64,000 nucleotides of DNA. It comes from Exophiala sp. HKRS030 (lineage: Eukaryota > Ascomycota > Eurotiomycetes > Chaetothyriales > Herpotrichiellaceae). The DNA lies in NCBI GenBank assembly GCA_023897205.1, contig JAHWDD010000002.1, forward strand, positions 2,418,001 to 2,482,000, written 5' to 3'. The notes under the pieces were generated by a model that ran no database searches, was not told the DNA's origin, and saw nothing but the letters and a program-made list of their open reading frames with translations. A program made the translations under genes and the position numbers. Below, one piece after another: positions 46,965 to 57,155 of the stretch (position 1 is the first letter of the stretch; each line of letters starts with the position of its first letter).

Positions 46965-47987
46965 ATGGCGCCTACCAAGTACTTAGATCGACCTATCCCA
47001 GCCATCTCTCTGGCAAACTTCGAGTCCCGCATCGACGAGATCACACGGCAACTGTGCTCCGCGGCCGAAGAAGTCGGCTTCTTTTGCATCACCGACCACG
47101 GCATCCCATTGACCTCGATCGATGAAATCTTCGACTGGTCATCGCGATTCTTCGCACTCCCCGACCCCGTCAAAGCCACGGTCCCGTTCACGAACAACGC
47201 CGGCTGGGAGAAGAACGCCCAGGTTCGACCGTCCACGCGGGTCGCCGACCGCAAGGAGTCCTACCAGATGCAATTCGGCGCGCACATGGACGGACTGTGG
47301 CTGCCCGACGAGACCCTCCCGGACTTCAAACCGTCCGCGCTGAAATTCATGCACCAAGTTCAGGGAGTGTCGGAAAAGCTCATGGTCTGTTTCGCGCGAG
47401 GGCTGGGCTTCGACGACGACTACTTCATCCGGGCGCACGACATCCGCCGTCCCGAATCCCAGACCGTGTGTCGCCTCATCCACTACTTCGAGGTTCCCCG
47501 CGACAACGGCCAGAACGGCGGTGAGGTGTGGCACCGCTCCGGGGCCCACGCGGACTGGGCGTTCCTCACCCTCTTGTTCCAAAAGCAAGGGCAGTCGGGT
47601 CTCGAGATATGTCCCGGTCGCGAGGTCAGCACATCCTTCGGCTACGGTGACACCTGGACCAAGGTCGAACCTTCGTCCACCGGGGCAATCATCTGCAACA
47701 TTGGAGATTTGCTCATGAGCTGGTCCGACGATCGGTTCAAGTCGACTTTCCACCGCGTCAAGGCCCCCACCGAACCCGGAGACTATTACGGCGAGAGGTA
47801 CAGTATCGCCTTTTTCAACCAGCCGTGCCACGATGCTTTGATCCAGGGCCCCAAGAAGCATTACCCTCTCGTGACAGGTGCTCAGTTCACCAAGAATGCA
47901 ATGTCGCTGTATTATTCTCAGACGTTGAAGGACAAGACGAAAACGACACAGCTGGAAGAGTCTTCACCCGTCGTATTGGCAACGTAA
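46965..47987 (+). CDS. 2-oxoglutarate/Fe(II) oxygenase 1 (IPNS/thymine-hydroxylase type)
   Basis: Non-haem iron dioxygenase of 340 aa, single exon, probably cytosolic. It has the N-terminal DIOX_N segment (IPAISLANF...GFFCITDHGI) and the jelly-roll core. Fe(II) ligands are H195 and D197 in GAHADWAFLTLLF and H263 in TFHRVKAP; the 2OG-binding RxS is R278/S280 in ERYSIAFF. This superfamily includes fungal thymine 7-hydroxylase, pyrimidine deoxynucleoside 2'-hydroxylase, and many metabolite and flavonoid oxidases. Position between a nucleoside hydrolase (divergent) and a nucleobase permease (convergent) favours a nucleoside/nucleobase substrate, but that is inference from context. The ATG at 46965 gives the usual family N-terminus; an in-frame ATG nine codons upstream is less likely. 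Confidence 0.9.
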   Translation: MAPTKYLDRPIPAISLANFESRIDEITRQLCSAAEEVGFFCITDHGIPLTSIDEIFDWSSRFFALPDPVKATVPFTNNAGWEKNAQVRPSTRVADRKESYQMQFGAHMDGLWLPDETLPDFKPSALKFMHQVQGVSEKLMVCFARGLGFDDDYFIRAHDIRRPESQTVCRLIHYFEVPRDNGQNGGEVWHRSGAHADWAFLTLLFQKQGQSGLEICPGREVSTSFGYGDTWTKVEPSSTGAIICNIGDLLMSWSDDRFKSTFHRVKAPTEPGDYYGERYSIAFFNQPCHDALIQGPKKHYPLVTGAQFTKNAMSLYYSQTLKDKTKTTQLEESSPVVLAT

Positions 47988-48360
47988 AGAGTTGGCGAGG
48001 GAGATACGTCTGTGGTAGGCAGTTGGTAGATTAAAAGCAGATATCTATCTAACAGGCAGATTATGGGTCTCTTCATCTCGAGCTCTGTGCGATGATAAGA
48101 AAAATAAGATACAAGATACTATTCTCCATCTCTCTTTACGGTATTGCCTCGAGGCATGACTTTGGTTTTCCCTGATTCGTGCAGAGGATATTGTCACAAG
48201 TATAGATTAAGATAGATCACTACAGCAAACTCACAAGAATCAACCGATGGGGAGAAGAAAAATCAAGAGATTCAAACGTCAAGACAAACATCCATAGCGT
48301 GATAGATGATTAATTCAAAAAATATCAACATTACCAAACCCATGTTCAGTCAGAACTAGT
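47988..48360. other. Convergent 3' flanks of oxygenase 1 and the NAT permease
   Basis: A/T-rich spacer of 373 bp between two stop codons on opposite strands; the probable 3' UTRs of both genes. No gene seen. Confidence 0.6.
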
Positions 48361-50234
48361 CTAATCATTCCTACTGCCATGCTCCTCCATCCGAGGAAGA
48401 GAGGTAGGGGAACCTCTGGAATCCGTGCCGCCAAACATGATTTCGTCCATCTCGCTCTTGTCATGGGGGAAGACAAAGTTCAAAAAGACCCCGATCACGG
48501 CGGCGATGATGAAAGGGGTCTCGACGACGAGATTGAGACCTTGCTCGAACCCTCGCAGATTCACATTCGATCCGCTGTAATCCAGGATTTGGTTGAACCA
48601 CTTTGGTTGGACGATGTCGATGAATCCGATACCGAGAGCGATGGTCATGATGAATCGGTTTCGTCGGGTGAACTGAACCATTCCGAGGATACGGATACCA
48701 GCCACGACGATGGTGCTGTACAAAAAGACCTGCATCCCGCCGAGGACCGAGGGTGGCATAGCCGAGAAGACGGCCCCGAATTTCGCAAAGAAACCCATGA
48801 GGACGAGAAACACCGAGGCAGCCCAGCCTGCGCGACGGGACTAGATTACCGAAGCGTCAGTAAACGTGTGTCTAGGCCAACAGATACTCAACAAGAGAAG
48901 GGAGGGGGGTTCAAAAGACTTACAGCACATCCTGTCAAGACAATGACACCGTTGTTTCCGGCCTGTGAGACCATGGGACCAGCCGTACCCAAAGCACTGA
49001 TCAAACTGCCCAAACCGTCGCAGAGGATTCCACCTTGGATTCGACTGTTGAACTCGGTACCCTCGACGTCGACGCTGGATATTTCTGCCGTGGCGAGGAT
49101 GTCGGGCATGCAGCTGACGCCCTGACAGATGAACATGATGAGGAGGGGGAGAACGAGGGCCCCATCGACGGAAAGCTTGAACGTGTGTACCCAAAGAAAA
49201 GTGACGACGGGGGCGGAGTCGATGTTCTCCCTGGACCAGTAACCCGTCGCCCCCGAGATGGCACACCCCACGGCGAGACCGACCAAGACCGACATGGATT
49301 TCATGATGGGGGCACCAAATTGTTCGACAATGACAATACTGACAAAGACGCTGAAGCCCAGTCCGATCAGTTTAGGGTGAGCCCAGGGGAGGGGTTTCGG
49401 TGCGGCGACGTTGGGACACAAGGCGTAAAACCCTTCGCCGCCATTACAGTTGGACGAACCCCCCCAGTTCTGCATGCCGTTGCCGATCAGGAACACGCCG
49501 ACGAGCAGCAACAACGTTCCCGTGACGACCTTGGGGAAGATCTTGTTGAGGAGTCTCGGCGGGACGAGGGACATCAAGATCTGGATCAAGACCGTACAGA
49601 GCATCGTGCCGAGGAAAGCCCCCCACGCGTCGGGGCACGGGAGTTGAGTGCCGTCGGCGGCGACCGGGCAAGTCCCGTTGTTGTATCGCATGCTGGTGTA
49701 GGAAAACGCAATGGGGATGATGTCGAAGGTCGGTCCCACCACGGACAAGAGACCCGTGCCGATGAAGAACGGGGTCCCCTTGAGGTGAACCCTCGTGACC
49801 TGGAAGGCCGTCGCGATGCCCGTGGTTATGAAGGCCGCAGATACGAGATACGATATCTGGGCGGGTTCGAGGTGGAAAGCTCCCGAAGCGATGGCCAGTG
49901 GAGGTGACACGATGGACCCGATCATGATGAGAGCATGTTGCAGACCCAGAATGATGGTCAACAGGATAGGGACCCGGTCGTGAAGACCGTAAAAAGGGAT
50001 CGCCTTGTCCTTGTACTTCCTGTTGAAGGGGGGGATGTTGGGGGTGACGAGGTACCAATAGTCGTAGTCTCCCAACCAGGCGTCTCGGGAGGTGAGGTAA
50101 GAAGATACCTCGGTGACCTTTTCGCGAAAACCGACCTTGTTAGTAATGCCTGGGCTCGTCGCTGCTTCGTACGTCGAAGTGGTTGAACTGTCGACTGCCA
50201 TTTTGTTCTCTTCGGCACCGATTTTGTTGTCCAT
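48361..50234 (-). CDS. Nucleobase-ascorbate transporter (NAT/NCS2) with altered substrate site
   Basis: H+ symporter of the NAT family (relatives: UapA/UapC), plasma membrane, about 596 aa with 14 expected membrane segments. Exons 50234-48924 and 48840-48361; intron 48841-48923. The fungal N-terminal part (LTSRDAWLGDYDYWYL...PPFNRKYKDKAIPFYGL), the QH motif (GLQHALIM), the SRIQGG stretch and the NAT signature region are all present. In a gap-free alignment of the core (offset 18), UapA's purine-binding E356 and Q408 correspond to S374 and G426, and R417 to G435; D360, D388, N409 and T416 are kept. The fold is therefore conserved but the cargo is probably not xanthine or uric acid. Convergent with oxygenase 1, and in the nucleoside cluster. 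Confidence 0.93.
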
Positions 50235-51127
50235 GGCCTTGCGTCAGGACAGGGAGGCTAGTATAAACTGAGGGAGTATGTACGGGGTACCAGGTACAAA
50301 GTCTCTCGCAAGTGAAGTGTATAGTCTGGGACGAAGCGGTGCGTGGCTTTTTCTTCATATATTTCCTTCAAACTCCCGACATTGCTGGGTTTTCGATGTA
50401 TTCGATCTATGAATTCCAGAACGATGGAAAAAAGAGGACATTATGTATCAAGGTGCACCTTTGTCAAGGACTGAATTGATACGGACTCTTGCCACTAGAG
50501 TTATCAAAGGTCGGTCCCGGTACGACAGATTGAGAACCCCCATTAATTGAGTCAATCGTATTTGTCCATCAATAATGCATCCCTGATTGGTTCTGTTGAG
50601 GGGGGGCTTTCATAGTTGCTCAGCCTTATCTTGCAATCAATTTGATATCGTACCGGAAAGTTGGATGGTGATTGGCCGCTGAACCCGATGACCGATTGAT
50701 AAAGTCCCCTCGACAGTATCTCTCTGCCCCGTTGCCCCATAGGCAAGATCCACTTCCGAATTCGAGATCCCGTCTGTCGGAACAGGACAGGGAACCACGA
50801 GGAATAGAAACACCCAGTCGGGACAAACTCCATTCGACAGCCGTTGGAAATAGATTTCTTTTTTTTTTGAACTTCCTTACGATAGACATCTTGAACCAGG
50901 CATTTGTCCAACTTATCGTCACAACGTGAAGTACGAAATGTAATATGATACCAAGTCCAATCTACCGGAACATCTTGATAATGCACTTGTACAATGAGTC
51001 GTACTGTCGCTTCCTTGATGCAGACCCAATAAGTTTACCAACACAGGCGCCATCAAACCTGGGAACCTTTGGTGTGTGTATGCCGATAAGTCACAGACTC
51101 GACATTACCGGTGCTCGCGGCTTTAGC
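50235..51127. other. NAT permease promoter and 3' flank of the kinase-like gene
   Basis: 893 bp. Contains A-rich and T-rich runs (for example T9 at about 50861-50869). Open frames at 50552-50986 (minus) lack domains. No specific regulatory site stood out. Confidence 0.45.
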
Positions 51128-52288
51128 TCATGAGGCATCTTCCAACGGCCCCACATCCAAAAGGTATTCCTTGAGCACCTTGAGTCCCTCCAGATCGCCC
51201 TTCATGGTCTCCATGTCCTCTGGCTCAATCCAACCACAGGTGTATCCGCCACCAAAGTCGGCGATCCAGACATTTTCATCCTCGTCGATGATCATGTTGT
51301 TTGGGGAGACGTCGCCCCAGATGAAACCTTCACTGTGTAGGATATGTACCATGGCCTCGACTTCGCGGTACCATCGCTCGCACAGACTAGGGGAAGGTGA
51401 TGGCCCTCGTCGCCCTTCGACTTGATCCGCTATGGTCCCACGATTTGGATAGACGGCGGAGAGAATAAGGCCATTGATCATATCCTCACGCCTTTCACCA
51501 ATCACAGTCGCTTCCAGCTGCGGAAAGCGTAGTGGCTTGTCTAGGTTCTTGAACTTCCGTCGCAGTCGAAATAGCATGTCGATTTCTCGCCTGTATGGAG
51601 CATCATCAATGCCCCCTATCACTGGCTTGAACCAGCATATTCGGTTGTTGAACATGACCAGATTCGTATTTGGCAAAAGAGAAACGTTTCGTGCCATGGC
51701 TATGTCCCTTGATTTTACCCTGGGGTAGTCACGCCAGTGACGAGCTTTCCATACATCAGCGTCGTATGGTTTCACGTATTCCATTTTCTCTGGAGACTGA
51801 TTGACTGGGACCAGAGTTCCCTCCACCACACGCAGACTGAATGTGAAAAGTGGAGGATGAAGGACGTCATGTAAGGTGTTGAGACATGGTGTCGAGGACT
51901 TCGACGCGAAGGTTTCCAAAGTCCCGTGTGAGAGGAACGGTGCCATGGTGAAAGCGACCACGGGGCTTTCTTCGTAACCACATTCGCTCATGGCCGAAGA
52001 GTCGGGGCTACTGAGCTGATCTTGTGGATCCGATAGGTCGGTTGCATCATCGACATCCATACCTTGCCCAGGTTCATCATCGTCGTCACCGAATATGTGA
52101 TGAAGGGCATCGAGGTATTCTTGTTCCAAGGCTCGTGGATTTGTTTTATTGGCTGGATTGTAAAGGTCTTGTGGCCCATACTCTATGTCAAATGCCCTTC
52201 CATTGCAGTGGACTCTGAGGCAGATGCCATTGTCCTCGATTTTGATGGTGTATTCGACCGTGTAACCCTTGTCATTTATTTCTTTCAT
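51128..52288 (-). CDS. Divergent protein-kinase-like protein
   Basis: Single-exon gene, 386 aa. The C-terminal half looks like a protein-kinase C-lobe: LHSEGFIWGDVSPNNMIID (catalytic-loop-like, Asp326, Asn331) followed by VWIADFGGGY (DFG at 344-346). The HRD motif is replaced by WGD, and the N-lobe is weak: no clear glycine loop, with a Lys candidate only around KPVIGGID. The N-terminal ~120 residues are acidic and variable. Such kinase-like proteins are numerous and fast-evolving in filamentous ascomycetes and their roles are mostly unknown. Asp and Asn are kept, so activity is possible. It sits inside the nucleoside/nucleobase gene group but has no obvious role there. Confidence 0.75.
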   Translation of the reverse strand: MKEINDKGYTVEYTIKIEDNGICLRVHCNGRAFDIEYGPQDLYNPANKTNPRALEQEYLDALHHIFGDDDDEPGQGMDVDDATDLSDPQDQLSSPDSSAMSECGYEESPVVAFTMAPFLSHGTLETFASKSSTPCLNTLHDVLHPPLFTFSLRVVEGTLVPVNQSPEKMEYVKPYDADVWKARHWRDYPRVKSRDIAMARNVSLLPNTNLVMFNNRICWFKPVIGGIDDAPYRREIDMLFRLRRKFKNLDKPLRFPQLEATVIGERREDMINGLILSAVYPNRGTIADQVEGRRGPSPSPSLCERWYREVEAMVHILHSEGFIWGDVSPNNMIIDEDENVWIADFGGGYTCGWIEPEDMETMKGDLEGLKVLKEYLLDVGPLEDAS

Positions 52289-53254
52289 TGTGAAAGGTCG
52301 AATTCGTGTATGAAATCTCGGAAGAGCCGAAGCAAAACCTTGTTATGTTAGACTCAGGTAGGGTTAAATCTCGAAGAGAGGATTCATGCGACGATATCAA
52401 CAAAGGGTGCTTATGCTGAAGATAGAATGTTTGCTACTTTGAGGAAACTGCGAAGAAAACCCCTGGCATCATCATCATCACGTGGTTTTTATCACATGAC
52501 CATTCACTCCTATTATTCCAACACTCTAGGCTTAAGAATGCAGTACCTCGTATAGAATCAGGCTGAAATTCATATCTTCCACGGATGCCTGGAGGCAATG
52601 ACTCCACTGTTGTCTCCAAGCGGGCCTCTTTACCAGCTGTGGTTTGCAATAGATCCTTCTGACACTCCTAGCGCCATGGGCAGTCCACATGTCTCCGTGG
52701 GAGATTCAACCAGGAAATGAACTGTTACACAACTGCACTTCCAGGCGTTGATCTAAGAGCACAGGAGGATCTCATGCTCAAAATCCAGGTCAGCGTCAGG
52801 GATATCCCTTGTAGCGTTCAGTTCAAAGAAGAGACCATGCTACTCCATCAACCGAGACAGCCAAGATCCTTTTGATGGCTCTGGATCACCAGTTCGCCAC
52901 GTTACATTGACTTCGTATTTCCCAGGATATGCATCTGCAAAAGTTTGGTTCATTCAATCATTGAAGCCGCCGCTGCACTTCTGTATCACTGTATCCCTGC
53001 AGGAGCTGTTCCTCTGATCAGATGACCTGTCGCCTGTCCTCTGCATCATCACGGTGGCAGACCAAGGAACTCGGTGTTGGTGTGCGTGTGATGACCGGTG
53101 ACAGGTTTCAACATGTCCTCGAAGGCTTTTCAGCAGCCTCGAACGCGCTCCTTCTCTTCCCTCCTAGATCATACGAAGCTCAAAAAGCTTGAAGACAATA
53201 GCTCCTGTCGTGTACTCATACCAGGTCACCCTCAGAAATCCCCTAATCTCTCCA
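52289..53254. other. Gene-free interval before the Cys-rich gene
   Basis: No domain-bearing frame. A short open frame at 53098-53325 overlaps the start of the Cys-rich gene in another frame and could reflect an unrecognised 5' exon, but no convincing splice could be built. Confidence 0.4.
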
Positions 53255-53731
53255 ATGTCATGCACTTGCAAGCAGTGGAAAATACAGTACTCCAGATGCG
53301 GCCACAGGTTGCCAGATCCGCATAAGAAAACGAGGTACTGCCCAGCTGCGCGGAGAAGACAGCTAGCGACCGGTGCTCGCCGACCATCCATCTGTTCTGG
53401 TGGACCAGCACAGCGTAGCACTACTGCTAAGGCTGGTTGGTGTACCCGCCCCAGATGTGAGGAGAGGGAAGAACAGGAAAGAGCCCAAGAGTTGGTACGT
53501 GAAAGGGGATACTGCTGGGAATGTTGCAAGTGTCGAGAGAGAGGTGGTCGCAATCTTTTCTGTGTGCGCTGCCAACATGATATCTGCCGCGACTGTCGAG
53601 CTGCAACTGCAACACCCAGTACACCATCGATTCGAGATTCACGAGCGATTTCGCATGATTCGAAGCATTCCGGATCGAGGCATTCCGGGTCGAGACATTC
53701 AGGGTCGAGGCACTCTGGGTCGGGACATTAG
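53255..53731 (+). CDS. Small Cys-rich, probably zinc-binding protein with C-terminal SGSRH repeats
   Basis: A 158-aa protein from the ATG at 53255 (MSCTCKQW); the same frame is open 22 codons further upstream. Cys and His are grouped as C-x-C...CGH...YC in the first 30 residues and as C-x2-C-C-x-C...C-x2-C-x-H-x3-C-x2-C near residues 110-140, spacing that suggests two zinc-binding knots. Similar small Cys-rich hypothetical proteins are common in Pezizomycotina, with no assigned function. Between the clusters lies a Glu/Arg-rich helix (REEQERAQELVRERG). The tail is a tandem repeat SGSRH, coded by 15-bp units. It may be a secretion-independent RING-like or orphan protein. Reality as a gene is supported by the Cys pattern, not by a known domain. 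Confidence 0.6.
   Translation: MSCTCKQWKIQYSRCGHRLPDPHKKTRYCPAARRRQLATGARRPSICSGGPAQRSTTAKAGWCTRPRCEEREEQERAQELVRERGYCWECCKCRERGGRNLFCVRCQHDICRDCRAATATPSTPSIRDSRAISHDSKHSGSRHSGSRHSGSRHSGSGH
53666..53725 (+). repeat. Four 15-bp tandem repeats coding the SGSRH tail
   Basis: Units start at 53666, 53681, 53696 and 53711, with consensus CATTCCGGGTCGAGG; the last unit is the most diverged. Each adds five residues (H-S-G-S-R) without shifting frame, so strain-to-strain length variation of the protein tail is likely. Confidence 0.9.
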
Positions 53732-54402
53732 TTGCCTTGACGCCATTTCTACACTGTCAGCAAATCAAGCAAAGCACAATCAATGATTGTCATCTTGTCA
53801 ACTCGATCGCTTGCCTCTCTTTACTCGTTGTTGTTCAGGAATGGGTTTTGTTGACTCTGACATCGAGATCGATTACGTTATCTATGCAGAAATAGGTTAT
53901 AGCAGAACTTGCCGTCTTCTTGCCAATTAATGCATGTTGATGACAGGTTGCCAGTACGTTTTAGGAGCTCATAGGAGATGTTCAGAGAAGATTGATATAA
54001 GATTTTGTTGGTGTTCTCAATCTCGGACCGATAAACATCGTAAGCCTAATAAGGACTCCACAAAAAGACTAGTCTCAGGCCTTCTCGACCTGTCGCTTTT
54101 AGGCCCGAGGGTTACCTCTAGGCACCTTCAAAGGCCACTAAATAAGGAGGATCCATCTTTTTCGGGAGCTTTATCGGGGGGCACCAAACATCGTACAGTG
54201 CCCAACGGCGTCCTGTACGAAATACGGATGATACTCCTACGACAATCTATTATGATATGAGAAATCCATGATAATCAATTTGAATGCATAAACCTAGAGC
54301 CTGATATCTTTCACTTGCCACATCTAGCTATGCAACTCATTACCTACTCGAAACATTTGCTTACCGTATGATCAGAAGGGGAAGTTCCTTACATTCCCAA
54401 AG
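53732..54402. other. Interval upstream of the amidohydrolase
   Basis: 671 bp, A/T-rich toward the amidohydrolase start. A 108-codon open frame at 53934-54260 has no domain. Promoter elements not resolved. Confidence 0.45.
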
Positions 54403-55981
54403 ATGCCTCTGCTTGACTCAACCATGGACGCCAGCAGATCGAGAACCTTGTTTACCAACGCCACCATCATCACGGTAGACCCTGAACGGACAATCTGGCT
54501 GGACGGGGCCATCTTGGTCAATGGAGATCGAATCGAGGCCATCGGGAAAACAGCCTCACTCCTCCAAGAGTCTCGATCTCGGCCCCAACAATCCGAGTGC
54601 GAGATTGTAGATTGTCAGGGCAAAATCATCATCCCTGGCCTGATCAACACACACGCTCATCTAGGCCAATCCATCCTACGTGGCCTGGCGGAAGACGTGC
54701 CCCTACACACGTGGCTATGCGACTCAATCTGGCCACTTGAAGCAAACTACGAGGGCGAAGATGGCTACGTTGCAAGCCGACTGACCATTGCAGAGATGCT
54801 GAAGAGTGGCACGACGTGTTTCCTAGAGGCGCTGTTGACCCACAGCAGCGGATTCGAGAATGCTGTTCGAGCAGTAGATGAGATGGGGATTCGAGCATGT
54901 CTGGTACGTTTTTTTATCTTTCGTACCTCCCATCAACTCCTTACAGAGTTCTCTCATGTATGATTTCTTGGGTGTTTCAACTCAGAACTGATGAAATGGT
55001 CAGGGCAAACTAGTCAAGGTGGTTCAAGAGTCAAAGAAGTTTGGAATGACGGACCCTCGAGACCGTGACATTTCAGGCATGTCGATAGACGCCGCCCTCG
55101 CGGCACATGAGGTATACCACGGATCTTCCAAAGGCAGACTTCAGGTCTGGATGGCAGCCGGCACTCCTCGAGGCACAGACGAGTCGTCCCACAAGGCCAT
55201 CGGAGACGCCTGTTCCGAGCATAGCATTGGTCTCACCATGCACTGTGCCGAGGCGCCCAAGGATCTGACCATCTATCGCGAAAGTTACGGCTGTAGTCCC
55301 ATCGAGTTTTGCTCCCGAACTAACCTCATCGGCCGCGACAAAAAGACCGTTCTCGCACACATGGTGAATCTCGATCTGGATAAGGACTTGCCATTGTTAA
55401 AGGAAGCTGGAACCACGGTCGCTCACAACGCGAGCAGTAATTGCAAATTGGCCTCCGGGATCGCCGCGGTGCCGGAGATGCTCGGGGCGAAGATCAACGT
55501 CAGCATGGGCACTGATGGCGCTCCTTGTGCGAACACGTACGACATGATTCAGGAGATGAGGGTCGCGGCGCTTATACATAAAGGATCCAGACGAGACGCG
55601 GCTATTGTGACGGCGGAAGATGTCCTGATCATGGCTACGATCAATGGCGCCAAAGCGTTGGGTCTGGAGAAGGACATTGGAAGTCTGGAGGTGGGCAAAA
55701 AGGCGGATTTTGTAATTATCGACACTTCCGGCCTTCATTGCGCGCCGTTTGATTCACAACAGGTATTGGAGGGAGGAATCGACCCTGTCACGGTGGTGGT
55801 GTTTTCGTGCTCGGGCGCCGACGTCGACAAGGTGGTGATCGATGGCGAACTATTGGTGGACGGCGGTAAGTTGGTCAGGTTGGATGAGAAAAAGATCAGA
55901 GAAGATGCACAGCGGACGGTCAGGAGGATAAGGAACAAGAGTGATGGTGTCAAGAACAAGCTTAAGAGAAGATATCGGTAA
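54403..55981 (+). CDS. Amidohydrolase of the ATZ/TRZ - SAH/MTA deaminase - guanine deaminase group
   Basis: Metal-dependent hydrolase of about 492 aa, probably cytosolic, acting on the C-NH2 or C-X bond of a purine, pyrimidine or triazine-like ring. Exons 54403-54903 and 55004-55981 flank a 100-nt intron (GTACGT...CAG) and join in phase. It has the N-terminal beta-sandwich strand (TLFTNATIITVDPERTIWL), the metal motif THAHLGQ (H84, H86), H247 and E250 in HCAEAPKDL, H286 in LAHMVNLD, and D338 in MGTDGAPC. The C-terminal strand LEVGKKADFVIID closes the sandwich. Family members are S-adenosylhomocysteine/methylthioadenosine deaminases, cytosine or guanine deaminases and triazine hydrolases; residues alone do not separate these. 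Located between the permease and oxygenase 2, it may deaminate an imported base. It converges on oxygenase 2 with 93 bp between stop codons. Confidence 0.92.
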
Positions 55982-56074
55982 ACACTGAAAGACATGAATC
56001 AAAACATCATAACATGAGGTACACTTTGTTTGAAACCAGCTTCTATATTTTATGTCCATTATCAGTGGGGAAGA

Positions 56075-57155
56075 TTACTTATAACTAGCAGCATACCGCG
56101 ACAACATGTGCTGTTCGACCGTATACGTCTTTCCGGTCCCCATCGAGTCACCAGTGCCGAGGGATTTGATGGTACAGTCCGGGTTCCCATCCAGGAAAAA
56201 CGGGATGGAATACCTCTCGCCGCCGGAAGTGTTGATGACGCGGTGAACGGTGCTCTTGTAGGCGCCGTTGGTCCACACGTCCAGCATGTCCCCTATGTTG
56301 ACCACGTACGCGTCCTCCCGAGGCTCGACGTCCAGCCACTCGTTCGTCGCCTGGTTCAACACCTGCAACCCGGAGTTACCATCCTGGAGCAATAGAGTTA
56401 TGGCTCCAAAGTCCGTGTGCGCGCCAGTGCCCACCAGACTGTCATCTTTGGTGTCCGGATGAGGAGGGTAGTGGAGGAGTCGGATCGAAGAAATGGGTTC
56501 ATGGCAGAACTCTGCGAAGACGCTGGTGTCGAAGTTTGAATGCTCCAAACCTGACGCGAGGATCTTCATGATGATGAAAGAAAGGTCGGATACGGACCGG
56601 TAGTAATCCAGAAGAGGAAGCTTGAATTGTGATTCTGGAATGAGATCTGGACTCGGCCAGATGTTTGGTTCTTGAAAGGGGCGAAACGGTGGAGTTGCAC
56701 CTTCAATTTCACGGCCGATGAAGAAGCCCTGAGAGGAAGAGAACACATGAGAATCCTAGTAGGTACCGGAACTTGTGTAGGAAGGGGTAATGATGATGGA
56801 CTGAGCGCGCCAGTCATGCTTGAGGACCCGAACTCACCTCTTTCAGGTCTGGTTGTTTCCCAGGTTCCAGGAATTGTTTCCCCATGACCTCGTACCCGCG
56901 ACCGGGCTTCCCACATAGATTGCGCTTCTCTTGATCTGAGATATTGAAAAATGTCCTGGCGGCAGCAAATGCCTGCTGCTGAAGTGTCTTTTGAATGCCA
57001 TGTCCCGTGAGCTGGAAGAAACCACTCGTGGCACAAGCCTTGCGGATCTGCTCGACCACCGTGCTTGCTTGGGATGAATCGGGGTCTTGCAAGTATGAGC
57101 TGAGATCGATTGTGGGGACTTCAAAGTCCCGCTGGAGAGGTTCAAGAGAGCCCAT
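56075..57155 (-). CDS. 2-oxoglutarate/Fe(II) oxygenase 2 (IPNS-like)
   Basis: Second non-haem iron dioxygenase of the nucleobase gene group, about 323 aa. Exons 57155-56838 and 56728-56075; the 109-nt intron is 56729-56837 (GTGAGT, CTCAG). DIOX_N segment: VPTIDLSSYL...GFFQLTGHGI. Fe(II) ligands are H210 and D212 in GAHTDFGAITLLLQD and H268 in VHRVIN; R278/S280 in ERYSIPFFLDGNPD bind 2OG. The layout matches oxygenase 1, but the sequences are well separated and this one has an intron, so they are old paralogues or independent members. It diverges from the Zn2Cys6 regulator, a common arrangement for a regulator and its target. Substrate unknown; thymine hydroxylase-type, flavonoid or gibberellin-type reactions are alternatives. 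Confidence 0.92.

Noticed and set aside
48379..49907. Two long + strand open frames (48379-49125 and 49035-49907)
   Set aside because: Antisense to the NAT permease exons, highly charged and without any domain.
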